Source: an uncultured Bacteroidales bacterium (GTDB lineage: Bacteria; Bacteroidota; Bacteroidia; Bacteroidales; FEN-979). Taken from it: 51,974 nucleotides of DNA. The stretch is taken from assembly GCA_903875045.1 (NCBI GenBank), contig CAIQUS010000221.1, positions 1 through 51,974 of the forward strand. Direction: 5' to 3'. The notes beneath the pieces were generated by a model. It was not told where the DNA came from. It saw only the letters and a program-made list of their open reading frames with translations, and searched no databases. Shown here piece after piece: positions 34,467 to 43,900 of the stretch (its first letter is position 1; each line of letters opens with the position of its first letter). The position numbers were made by a program, and so were the translations under genes.

Positions 34467-35930
34467 TTATATCGGGGCGATAAAATGCAGATAGACGCCC
34501 GGCTGAAACATCTTGTTCATTGCACCTTCCAAACGTACTACAATATCATAGTAAGTCGTGAAGTCCAGCCCAAGACCATACCCGATCAGAAAAGTATTCT
34601 CCAGCGTATTGCCGGCTTTTTCCTCAGAAGGTCCATTTCCCTGGTAATGGTAGGCAAATCCCATATCTGTAAATGCATTCAAATATAAAGCTACCGGGAT
34701 GGTGTTGAATTTTGAGGATTTGATAAAGCCGATTTTTCCGATATGCTGCGGCAGAACAGCAAATTTCAAATTGTTTTTCAATAATGCATAATGCTGTCCA
34801 TCAATCACATAATACTCGTAACCCCTGACAAAGTCCCTTCCGAATCCCAAGCCCCGCTGAAGATAGTACGGCTGATTTTTCTCAAAACTTAATTTTCCGG
34901 CGAACCCCGAAGCACAGTACCACCTGCTCCGAAGTTGCCGGTATATCCGCAGATTTGTTTGCAGGAAAGTATTGTGTGCCGTTGAATAAGGAACTGCATG
35001 ATGTATTTCAACATCAAAATAATAACCTTTCAGCGGATAGTATTGTACATCCCTATGATCATTTTTATACAGATAACTGAAACTGAAAAACTGCTGAACA
35101 TTTTGTGGCAACATAACATATCCGGGGATGGAACGTATGGCAGAGTCGAAATCATAGTAGGAATATGAGATACGAAACGCATGTATGCTAAAAAAATCAG
35201 GCCTTAGATTCAATTCGGCAAACCCGCCAATCATTTTTTTCAAATAGACCGAATTGCTCCTGAAATAGACAGGTTTATTGTTGACAGTTGCAACGGGTAA
35301 CTCACGATTCAGTTCGATGGCAGCCCCATAAGTAATCCCAAGTGTTTGTTTTTTATTGATATATGGCATTTTGTATGTAAATCCGTACTTTTGGTTATAG
35401 CCAAAATGAGTCAGAATTTTCAACGTTTCATTTCTCCCCCGCGCATTAAAAAAGGTAAAATCAACACCATAGGTAAGCCTGCTGAAATCGCGGGTCTCCC
35501 ACCAAACATTGAAATTCCGGTCAGAAATTTCTAAAAATGGAATTGGCCAGATGTACCATCGCTCAACCACAGAAATTGTCACATCAGCCATGCGAGGATG
35601 ACCGGTAAAGGAGGTATCGATGGTCACAAAATTGAAGAGCCGGGTATTGAAAACATTCTGCCTGCCTGTTATCAGCATCCCCGAAAATTGATCCGACGGG
35701 ATGGTATCCCGCTCTTTGAATTTTAACTCACGGAGAATGATGCTCTTTCGGGTAATGGAATTCCCGATAATGGTAATTTTATGAATGATCAGAACACCAC
35801 TCAAATTTTCCTTCCTTTCGGGCTGAAGCTGACCAAACGAATAGGTTGGGGAAAAAGAAAAAGAAAAAGAAAGCATTATCCATATTAAATATCTAATTGT
35901 GAGATATTTACATATAGATAAGCCACTCAT
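34467..35930 (-). CDS. BamA/TamA-like outer-membrane protein
   Basis: A 487-residue Omp85-superfamily protein, shorter than BamA. After a signal peptide (about 12-34, ending YSFGQ) there is one clear POTRA domain (VLIIHKITIIGNSITRKSIILRELKF, about 45-125), then a barrel with GLGFGRDFVRGYEYYVIDG, the counterpart of the loop 6 VRGY motif. Ends LHFIAPI. It is not BamA itself, which is present in the same operon. Possible roles: a TamA-like helper or a lipid/protein transporter of the Omp85 family; substrate unknown. It starts 3 bp after the CBS gene, so they are coupled. Confidence 0.82.
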   Translation of the reverse strand: MSGLSICKYLTIRYLIWIMLSFSFSFSPTYSFGQLQPERKENLSGVLIIHKITIIGNSITRKSIILRELKFKERDTIPSDQFSGMLITGRQNVFNTRLFNFVTIDTSFTGHPRMADVTISVVERWYIWPIPFLEISDRNFNVWWETRDFSRLTYGVDFTFFNARGRNETLKILTHFGYNQKYGFTYKMPYINKKQTLGITYGAAIELNRELPVATVNNKPVYFRSNSVYLKKMIGGFAELNLRPDFFSIHAFRISYSYYDFDSAIRSIPGYVMLPQNVQQFFSFSYLYKNDHRDVQYYPLKGYYFDVEIHHAVPYSTAHNTFLQTNLRIYRQLRSRWYCASGFAGKLSFEKNQPYYLQRGLGFGRDFVRGYEYYVIDGQHYALLKNNLKFAVLPQHIGKIGFIKSSKFNTIPVALYLNAFTDMGFAYHYQGNGPSEEKAGNTLENTFLIGYGLGLDFTTYYDIVVRLEGAMNKMFQPGVYLHFIAPI

Positions 35931-35933
35931 TGG

Positions 35934-36599
35934 TTAAATACTCAGGTAATTCATCAATGCATCAAAACGGTCCTGAAGGCCTTCATTATAGGAATTTTCC
36001 TTGGACCAAGATGCCTTCACGACATAGTCAAACCTGAAAAAAGCCTGGAGTAACGGGCCTATTTCCATCCGGTTTACCTTGATGGTAACCTCCAGTTTTG
36101 TTGAATCGGGGTAGGAAGTGACGAAACAACTAAGAATTTTTGCATCATTCGATTCAACAATTTGTACAATTTCAGTCAGGCTGTAATCCTTATCATTGAT
36201 TTCCAATACAATTACACCACCAGGATTATGAATCCCTACTATTTCTGCCATTGAATTTACCACCGTTGGAAGTATGATAGCACCCAGGTAATGGTTCTTA
36301 TCATTGATGACCGGCAGCATCGTCAGATTCATGGAGGAAAACAATTTAAGAACTTCGTAGACATGCTGATCCCCTGTAACAAAGGCCCTTGCAGGTGTGA
36401 TTCTGTATGGCCCGATGGCATCGCCGGGTTCATCCATGGCCAATATCTCCTTGTCGGATATGATGCCCATAAACTCAATCCCTTCAACAATGGGCAGGTG
36501 AGAGAGGTGTGCCTCATCCATTTGTGCAAGGGTGAAAACACCCGTGTCCGAGGGTTTTACCGGAAAAACATGATTGGTGATTAATTGTTTAGCTATCAT
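35934..36599 (-). CDS. CBS-domain protein, putative regulator
   Basis: A 221-residue soluble protein from ATG 36599 (MIAKQLITNH). Upstream codons in frame would encode a hydrophobic stretch overlapping rsgA and are not expected. Two CBS domains (about 1-130: LSHLPIVEGIEFMGIISDKE, LTMLPVINDKNHYLGAIIL) bind adenine nucleotides in relatives, and an ACT-like region follows (VIVLEINDKDYSLTEIVQIV). This CBS gene upstream of nadK/porG recurs in Bacteroidota. It overlaps the rsgA stop by 11 bases. Function unknown; sensing nucleotide state for envelope genes is inference. Confidence 0.82.
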   Translation of the reverse strand: MIAKQLITNHVFPVKPSDTGVFTLAQMDEAHLSHLPIVEGIEFMGIISDKEILAMDEPGDAIGPYRITPARAFVTGDQHVYEVLKLFSSMNLTMLPVINDKNHYLGAIILPTVVNSMAEIVGIHNPGGVIVLEINDKDYSLTEIVQIVESNDAKILSCFVTSYPDSTKLEVTIKVNRMEIGPLLQAFFRFDYVVKASWSKENSYNEGLQDRFDALMNYLSI

Positions 36600-37497
36600 T
36601 GAGGATGCTAAGGTATGAATTATAACGTAAAACACTAACCGAACCATTTTCAATACCTGTTTTCACCGCGCACCCGGGTTCATGGGTATGGGAACAGTTT
36701 TTATACTGACAAAAGGGTAAAAGGCATTCCATTTCCGGAAAACATCTGTGAATTTCAGTTTTTTCAAAATCGATCAGACCAAATTCCTTGATGCCTGGTG
36801 TATCAACAATAAATCCCTGATTGGCAAGTTCGTACATTTCAGCAAAAGTGGTGGTATGCATCCCTTTATGATGTACCTCTGACAATGTCCCGACACGGGG
36901 ATTCAGACCAGGGTCTATCGCTTTGATCAGTGCCGACTTCCCTGCTCCCGAATGACCAGAAAAAAGACTTACTTTCCCTTTAAGCAACGCCCTGATCTCT
37001 TCTATTCCATCACCGTAAATCGCCGAAGTACGGTAACAATGATAGCCGGCATTTTCATAGATATTGGACAGGTCATCCAGCACCTTCATCAATTCAAGGC
37101 CTACCAGATCAATTTTATTAAAAATAATACTGGCCGGAATATAATAGGCAGCAGCAGTAACCAAAAACCTGTCGATGAAACCATTTGAGGTGCGGGGCTG
37201 CGCCATGGTTGCCACCAGATAGGCATGATCGAGATTTGCTGCAATGATATGCGAAACCTTCGAGAGTTTTGTAGCTTTGCGTATGATATAATTATCGCGG
37301 ACACTGATTTGAGTAATCATTCCGTGGCTATCGCCCGGCAGGTGTTCAACCTGCACATGGTCACCGATGGCAACAGGGTTGGTATGTTTAATATCACGCA
37401 TTCGAAACTGCCCCTTCAACTTACATTCGAGCCTCGTTCCATCCTGCAACCGAACAATGATCCAGCTTCCTGTCGATTTAACAACGATTCCTTCCAA
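36589..37497 (-). CDS. rsgA: RsgA, ribosome small-subunit-dependent GTPase
   Basis: GTPase that checks late 30S maturation. The circularly permuted G motifs are visible: FNKID (G4) before GHSGAGKSALI (G1), then DTPGIKEFGL (G3), and a zinc domain CLLPFCQYKNCSHTHEPGC at the C-terminus. The N-terminal OB-fold begins at LEGIVVKSTGSWIIV, so I chose TTG 37497 as start (302 residues); the frame is open to 37611, but those residues are hydrophobic, overlap the dprA end and have no family counterpart. The start codon is uncertain. It is followed by the CBS gene with an 11-base overlap. Confidence 0.93.
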   Translation of the reverse strand: MEGIVVKSTGSWIIVRLQDGTRLECKLKGQFRMRDIKHTNPVAIGDHVQVEHLPGDSHGMITQISVRDNYIIRKATKLSKVSHIIAANLDHAYLVATMAQPRTSNGFIDRFLVTAAAYYIPASIIFNKIDLVGLELMKVLDDLSNIYENAGYHCYRTSAIYGDGIEEIRALLKGKVSLFSGHSGAGKSALIKAIDPGLNPRVGTLSEVHHKGMHTTTFAEMYELANQGFIVDTPGIKEFGLIDFEKTEIHRCFPEMECLLPFCQYKNCSHTHEPGCAVKTGIENGSVSVLRYNSYLSILNDS

Positions 37498-37577
37498 TTG
37501 GCAGATTAAGAGGTTATAAAATGGTTGTAAAAGTATAAAAATAATCGGGACAACCCTGCCGATTTCATCAAAATCCA

Positions 37578-38681
37578 TCATAGCAACGAGTAAACCTTTC
37601 CCGGCATACATTTCAAAACTCCTTCAAATTCAAGGTTGAGCAAAGATGCCGACACTTTACTCATCGGGGAGTCCGCCAGTATGCAAATTTCGTCGATGCC
37701 AAGTTGTCCGTTCTCCTGAAGAAGCGAGACAATTTTATCCTCCTCTACAGTCATTTCGATGAATATTTTACGCTGTACGGCCTTTGCCATGCCGGCGGCC
37801 TCTTTCCACCCCATGAGGTATTCAATGTCATCGGCTTTTTGTATCAGGGCCGCGCGATTTGTCCTGATCAGATAGTTGGTACCATCAGAAAAAGGATCGG
37901 TCACTCTGCCCGGTACAGCAAAAACATCGCGGTTATATGAATTGGCAATATCGGCGGTAATGAGTGCTCCCCCTTTCCGGCCTGCCTCTACAACAACAAT
38001 GGCATCGCATAAGCCTGCAATGATTCTGTTCCTTTTCGGGAAATTGGATCGATCGGGTTTGGTTTTACTTGAAAATTCTGTCACCAATCCACCTTGCGAC
38101 AGCATCTTCTCAGCCAACTGCCTGTGAAGCCATGGGTAAACAGTATCCAGACCGTGTGCCAGCACACCCACCGTATTCAGTCCGCAATCAAGTGAAAAAC
38201 GATGTGCATAGCTATCGATACCGTAAGCAAGGCCACTCACAACCAACACTTGCTGATTCATAAGCCCGGAAACAATTTCCCTGGTACTATTTTTTCCATA
38301 TTCTGTGGCATTCCGGGTGCCGACAATTGCAATGACCCTGTTTGAATTCAAATCGGCTGTTCCTTTGTAAAATAGCAGTACAGGGCTGTCCACGCATTGT
38401 TTCAATCGATGAGGATACCCTTTATCCTGAAAAAAAAGAGGGGTGATGCGGTATCGTTCAATGAACGAAACTTCCTTCTCTGCGCGGGTCAATATTCCGC
38501 TGTTGCCAACAGCATGAGACAGCAAATCGCCGATCCTTGGCATTTTTTTCAGGTGTTGCCGCGGTTCTCTGAAAACTGCCTCTGCACTTCCATATAAAGA
38601 GATGAGTTTTCTTCCGAGTACATCCCCCACCCCGGGGATCATGGTCAAAGCGATTTGGTACAACAGGCTGTCATTTGGCAT
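37578..38681 (-). CDS. dprA: DprA/Smf, DNA processing protein
   Basis: Loads RecA on single-stranded DNA during natural transformation and is nearly universal even in non-competent species. The 367 residues have an N-terminal SAM/HhH-like region (DSLLYQIALTMIPGVGDVLG), the Rossmann domain with VIAIVGTRNATEYG, VVSGLAYGIDSYAHR and FPKRNRIIAGL, and a winged-helix-like C-terminal domain of about 65 residues. First gene of the minus-strand run; its promoter lies within or beside the palindromic repeats at 38697-38857. Confidence 0.95.
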   Translation of the reverse strand: MPNDSLLYQIALTMIPGVGDVLGRKLISLYGSAEAVFREPRQHLKKMPRIGDLLSHAVGNSGILTRAEKEVSFIERYRITPLFFQDKGYPHRLKQCVDSPVLLFYKGTADLNSNRVIAIVGTRNATEYGKNSTREIVSGLMNQQVLVVSGLAYGIDSYAHRFSLDCGLNTVGVLAHGLDTVYPWLHRQLAEKMLSQGGLVTEFSSKTKPDRSNFPKRNRIIAGLCDAIVVVEAGRKGGALITADIANSYNRDVFAVPGRVTDPFSDGTNYLIRTNRAALIQKADDIEYLMGWKEAAGMAKAVQRKIFIEMTVEEDKIVSLLQENGQLGIDEICILADSPMSKVSASLLNLEFEGVLKCMPGKVYSLL

Positions 38682-38696
38682 GGTCGAAGTTTTTAA

Positions 38697-38773
38697 AGCA
38701 CCTCATCCCCCGGCCCCTTCTCCTCAAGGAGAAGGGGAGAGCCTTCTCCCTGAAGGGAGGGTTGGGTGAGGTA
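38697..38773. repeat. 77-bp palindromic repeat, copy 1
   Basis: Starts AGCACCTCATCCCCC and ends with TGAGGTA. Contains a perfect 11-bp hairpin (CCCCTTCTCCT/AGGAGAAGGGG) nested inside an outer ACCTCA/TGAGGT pair. It differs from copy 2 by one base. It lies in the divergent space between dprA and the glycosyltransferase gene. Confidence 0.92.
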
Positions 38774-38780
38774 CACTGAA

Positions 38781-38857
38781 AGCACCTCATCCCCCGGCCC
38801 CTTCTCCTCAAGGAGAAGGGGAGAGCGTTCTCCCTGAAGGGAGGGTTGGGTGAGGTA
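38781..38857. repeat. 77-bp palindromic repeat, copy 2
   Basis: Near-identical to copy 1, 7 bp away (CACTGAA spacer). Its structure resembles REP/MITE-like dispersed palindromes with no coding capacity. Confidence 0.92.
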
Positions 38858-38968
38858 TCATTTATTGCTTAATCGGGTTCGTTCAAAAAAGTGAATACAG
38901 TGTGAATAACTTTTTTCAATCTCCGTATGGATTTTACTATAAATTTGAACAGAATAAGTTAAAATGTT

Positions 38969-40060
38969 ATGGTGGTAGGTGGAAAAGCGCTGATATGTCC
39001 GTTGGATTGGGGAATCGGCCATGCAACCCGCTGTGTTCCTGTAATTTCCAAACTCATTGAACTGGGTTTTGAAGTTGTCGTGGCAGCCAGTGGACGACCT
39101 CTTGAATTCATCAAAAAAGAGTTCCCGGAAATTCTTGTCATTGATTTTCCGGGTATTAACATCAATTACCCCAAAAACGATGGGATTGCACTCAAAATGT
39201 TCCGGTTATTACCTGCTTTTCTTTTTGGCATCTGGCGTGAACATCGTGATTTAAAGAAAATTGCGGCAGCAACGGGGGCAACGCTTATCATTTCAGACAA
39301 CAGATTTGGCTGCTGGCATGCCAAAATACCATCGGTTTTCATGACCCATCAATTGAATATCCAGGTTCCTGCCGGGTTAAAGTTTATCCAGGGAATCCTT
39401 AATTCGATCAATTACCGTTTTATCCGCCAATACAAAGCCTGCTGGATTCCCGATTTTGAGCCTCACCGGGGTCTTGCCGGGGCATTGTCACACCCACAGA
39501 AATTACCAATAAATGCTAATTATATCGGCATTCTGTCCCGTTTTTCAAAAATCAGTGGTCGGTATAGTGATATTTTTCAGCCTGATTTCGATTTATTGGT
39601 TATGCTCTCAGGCCCTGAACCTCAAAGAACTATTCTGGAGGAAAAAATCCTTCATCAACTTGTCAGTCTGAACATGCAGGTTGCATTGGTCCGTGGCATG
39701 CCGGAGTCAGATGAAGCATACGTACTGGACAACCGGATCCATGTTTTTGCCCACCTTGATTCAGCGAATTTGTGTGAATTGATAGGCAGGTCGGCCCTGG
39801 TGATCTGCCGGTCGGGGTACTCCAGCATCATGGATCTCGTTACCCTTGGCAAAAGAGCTATTTTCATTCCCACACCCGGCCAAACGGAGCAGGAATACAT
39901 CTCTCATTACCTGATGGAAAAGAAAATCTATTTCTCCATGAATCAAGAGGACTTTGACCTGGTTTATGCCCTAGAAATGTGTAAAAATTTCCCGGGGATG
40001 GTCATCCGGAATAATTACAAGGATCTGGAAGAGCAGATCAGAAAAACCTTGATTAAATGA
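38969..40060 (+). CDS. Glycosyltransferase (GT-B, family 28-like)
   Basis: A 363-residue cytosolic or membrane-associated GT-B enzyme. The N-terminal domain starts KALICPLDWGIGHATRCVPVIS with the GxGH loop, and the C-terminal domain has the donor-binding motif VICRSGYSSIMDLVTLGKRAIFIPTPGQTEQEY of UDP-sugar-using family 28 (MurG-like) enzymes, but it is not MurG itself. Donor and acceptor are unknown. It stands alone on the plus strand; lgt is convergent 15 bp on. The best-supported guess is a surface-glycan or glycolipid enzyme. Confidence 0.82.
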   Translation: MVVGGKALICPLDWGIGHATRCVPVISKLIELGFEVVVAASGRPLEFIKKEFPEILVIDFPGININYPKNDGIALKMFRLLPAFLFGIWREHRDLKKIAAATGATLIISDNRFGCWHAKIPSVFMTHQLNIQVPAGLKFIQGILNSINYRFIRQYKACWIPDFEPHRGLAGALSHPQKLPINANYIGILSRFSKISGRYSDIFQPDFDLLVMLSGPEPQRTILEEKILHQLVSLNMQVALVRGMPESDEAYVLDNRIHVFAHLDSANLCELIGRSALVICRSGYSSIMDLVTLGKRAIFIPTPGQTEQEYISHYLMEKKIYFSMNQEDFDLVYALEMCKNFPGMVIRNNYKDLEEQIRKTLIK

Positions 40061-40075
40061 GGATTGGCTGGATTG

Positions 40076-40873
40076 CTACTTCCTCTTTGCCGAGAGGTAA
40101 ACAAAGATAATTCCTGCCACAACAAAAGGCACAGACAATATCTGCCCCATGTTCAGGTATAAGCCGTGTTCAAAGCCAACCTGAGGTTCTTTGATGAATT
40201 CTATCAGGAAACGCATGCCGAAGACGAGGATCATAAATAGACCGAAGATAAAGCCCAACGCTGGTTTCCCATCCTTTTTATAGTAATACCACCACAAAAG
40301 AAAAAATATGGCAAGGTAGGATAAACCTTCATAAATCTGAGTAGGATGACGTGGTATCATCCCATCTTCCGGTGTGTTTGACCGGAGAAACTGAAATCCC
40401 CATGGAAGGGATGTGGGCAGGCCATAAATTTCTGAGTTCATCAGGTTACCCATCCGGATGAGGAAACCTGCCAGTGCAACCACAATGACGACCCGATCCA
40501 TCGTCCACAAAAATGGCTTCTTACGTACATACGAGAAGATGAGGATGGAAGTGATGATCCCGATTCCAGCGCCATGACTGGCCAGGCCACCTTCCCATAC
40601 CTGGAGGATTTTAATGGGGTGGGCAAGGTACCAGGCTGGTTCATAAAAAAACACATGCCCCAGACGCGCACCAACAATGGTTCCAACAATCATATACGTG
40701 GTTAGCTCGTCCAGCAATTGAATTGGCACCTTCTCCTTTGTAAAGAATTTCTGCATGATCAGGTAGCCGAAGAAAAATGAAAGCGCAAAGAACAGTCCAT
40801 ACCATCTGACAGCAAAACCGCCGATTTCAAATATTTCCGGACTGGGGTTCCAGAGGATGGAGAGGGTATGCAT
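40076..40873 (-). CDS. lgt: Prolipoprotein diacylglyceryl transferase
   Basis: Integral inner-membrane enzyme that moves diacylglycerol from phosphatidylglycerol to the lipobox Cys. The 265 residues contain seven predicted helices. IVGARLGHVFFYEP, the active-site block LIRMGNLMNSEIYGLPTSLPWGF and PRHPTQIYEGLSYLAIFFLLW are the Lgt signature. The DUF2723 gene upstream on the same strand is separated by a heptamer-repeat block, so cotranscription is likely but not certain. Confidence 0.96.
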   Translation of the reverse strand: MHTLSILWNPSPEIFEIGGFAVRWYGLFFALSFFFGYLIMQKFFTKEKVPIQLLDELTTYMIVGTIVGARLGHVFFYEPAWYLAHPIKILQVWEGGLASHGAGIGIITSILIFSYVRKKPFLWTMDRVVIVVALAGFLIRMGNLMNSEIYGLPTSLPWGFQFLRSNTPEDGMIPRHPTQIYEGLSYLAIFFLLWWYYYKKDGKPALGFIFGLFMILVFGMRFLIEFIKEPQVGFEHGLYLNMGQILSVPFVVAGIIFVYLSAKRK

Positions 40874-40879
40874 GGGTCG

Positions 40880-40997
40880 ATTTGGGATTTACGATTGGGG
40901 ATTTACGATTGGGGATTTACGATTGGGGATTTACGATTTACGATTTACGATTGCTTTTGCTTCTCATAAATCGTAAATCGTAAATCGTAAATCGCAA
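40880..40997. repeat. Large inverted TTTACGA/TCGTAAA repeat between lgt and the DUF2723 gene
   Basis: Four GGGATTTACGATTG-type units and several ATTTACG heptamers face a complementary run of TCGTAAA at the other end, across a short spacer (TTGCTTTTGCTTCTCA). A long hairpin is possible, so in the transcript it could act as a terminator or processing site. Same family as 3500. Confidence 0.85.
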
Positions 40998-43900
40998 TTA
41001 TTTAAACGCTTTTATTTTCAGATTGAACAACGTATCGATTTTCGCTGCGAGTTCGGGCTGCTTATTTTCCGAAGCCACCATCGACATCCGCTTCATGATG
41101 CCCAGGGCTGTTTGCACATCCTGTTCAAAATATTGAGTGTTTGCCGGGGAAAAAGAATAGTAATAATCGAGGTTCTGACTACATATTTCTGTTACCCGTT
41201 CCACGAGTTTATTTGCTTTGTCGGGAGCCCCTGCCTTATAGTAAATTTCGGCAAAGGGAAGCATATACATATCATAAGGCACTTTCGAATCCGGGAAATA
41301 CTTGATATAGATATCGAGCATTTCAATGGCTTCTTTCTTTTTTCCCTGCGCCAGTAATGATTGAGCAACCCGCATTAAATTGGTTTTGGGTCTGACGGCA
41401 TTGTTCAGGCTTTCGGGGTCGACATATACATGCGGATCATTCAGGTTTCCCCAGGCACAATTGTTCTTGAAAATATCGTACGAACTAAGCGCATCCACGC
41501 CCCCCATTCCCTGGATATAATCATTGGGGTCGGCTTTGACGGGCATGAACTTATACACCCAGCCCTGTACAAGGCAGAAAGAATCGATGGCCACACAGTG
41601 GCTTACACTCGACGGGGCTGCAAAGTACAACGGTCGCTTCCATTTGTTTGAAGCTAGCAGGTCGAGCAACATGAGGTCGTTCTTGTAAAGCTGGTTCGAT
41701 TTGATGGTCCAGTAGATGGAATCAACCATTTTACCACGAAGGTGCTTTGGAACAATTCCGTACCTGACACAAGCAGCAGAATCGACGGTAATTTTCACCT
41801 TTTTTGAGGGGAAGAACTTCATTTTATCGCCATTCTGCAGGGTAAGGAATGATTGCGGATCGTCGCTTTTAATAAAGTCGATCATATCTTTCAATTCGAC
41901 ATAGCCCCTGAGACCAATATCATAAAACGGAAGAATGTCGTTTGTGCCCTGCCGGTATTGCTCCTGCGACAGTGACAGCGGAATAGGATCGGAGTTATAG
42001 GCTTTTTTATACAATTGGTTGATATACCAGGGGCCTGAAGCCAGCATCAGGTTCACCACACGAACATCGGTGCCAATGCCTTCAACTTCCTGATCGTACC
42101 ACAGAGGGAAAGTGTCGTTGTCTCCATTGGTAAATAAAATGCCCTGTGGTCCGCATGATTTGAGGTAATTTGCTGCAAAATCGCGGCAGGCATATTTTCC
42201 CGAACGGTCATGATCGTCCCAGTTTTCTTTGGCCATGATCCCGGGTACCAGCAAAAGACAAATACCAAAAACGATGGCAATGGCCAGATTTTCAGACATC
42301 TTCCTTTTCAGGAAGTTGATCAATGGAATGATGCCCAGTCCGATCCATATTGAAAACGCATAAAATGAAGCTGCGTACGCATAATCCCTTTCACGGGGTT
42401 CATAAGGCTGCTGGTTCAGGTAAACCAGGATGGCCAGACCCGTCATGATAAACAAGAGCGAAATGATCATGGTCCCTTTGTAATCTTTGCCTGCATGGAA
42501 AAAGAATCCGATAAGCCCCAGAAACAATGGCAACATGTAATATTTATTGGCGGCACGGTTTTTCTTGCTGTCGGGCATGTTGGTCTGGTCGTTTCCAAGC
42601 CTGGCTTTGTCAAGAAAAGGGATTCCGCTGATCCAGTTTCCATCTTCCAGGCTGCCATATCCCTGAACATCATTCTGACGTCCGGCAAAATTCCACATAA
42701 AATACCGGATGTACATGTGGCCGATCTGATAGCTGAAAAAATATTTCAGGTTCTCACCGAAAGTCGGGCGGTTAAGTGTTTCTGGTTTTCCATCCTGTGA
42801 TGTTACTTCGACCGGAATACCTTCCCCACCCCATTTTTTATAAAAGTCGGCCGAACCACGGCGCTGATTGCTCCACATTCGTGGAAAAAGCGTTGTGAAT
42901 TTGGGATCCCAAACCGGCACAGTGCCTTTACGGTTATCGATGATGATGTATTTGCCGGAAGTTGTATCTTTTTGATATACAGGATTTCCATCGGCATAAT
43001 CCACGATCGGGGCATTGTAATACTGGCCATAGGCAATCGGAAAATCACCATATTGTTCGCGGTTCAGGTACGACAGCAGGCTTACCGCATCCTTGGGGGC
43101 ATTTTCATTGATGGGGGTATCGGCATTTGCCCGGATAACCAGCATGATAAACGATGAATAGCCAATGAGGATGAATGCAAAAGCTAAGACGATCGTATTC
43201 AATAACGTCATGCCTTTTTTGCGCGTAAAATAGAGGCCCCAGATAATTAACCCGATGAGCAGGGCGAAGAAGATTACTGTTCCGGTATTGAACGGCATGC
43301 CGAACCCGTTCACAAAGGCCAGTTCGAATTTACCGGATAACTGAACCATACCGGGAATGATGAGGAACATCACAAAAGCAAGGATCAGGATCGACAGGAT
43401 AAAAGTAACCAACATCCCTCCCCAGTTGGGATTTTTAAACTTCTTGTAATAGTAAACCATGCAAGTGGCCGGAATAACCAGAAGGTTCAGCAAATGGACA
43501 CCAATGGCAAGCCCCATCATGAACGCTATGAGTACCAGCCAGCGATAGGAATGTTTTTCATCGGCAACATCCTCCCATTTCAGGATCGCCCAGAAAGAGA
43601 TCGCGGTAAAAAAGGAAGACATGGCGTACACTTCGCCTTCCACCGCCGAGAACCAGAATGTATCGCTGAAGGTATAGGCCATGGAACCGATGAAAGCGGC
43701 GCCAAAAACGGTAAGCATCTGACCGGTAGTAGTCATTTCACCTTTGGGGGCCACAATTTTTTTGGCAAACAGCACGATGCTCCAGAACAGAAACAGGATG
43801 CAGAAACTGCTGGACAGTGCCGACATGATATTCACCATCATGGCGACATGAGAAACATCCCCGAATGCGAAAAGGGAGAAAAAGCGGCCAAGCATCTGAA

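Noticed and set aside
37498-37611. Longer N-terminus for RsgA
   Set aside because: Hydrophobic residues absent from the family and overlapping the dprA end; the OB-fold begins at TTG 37497.
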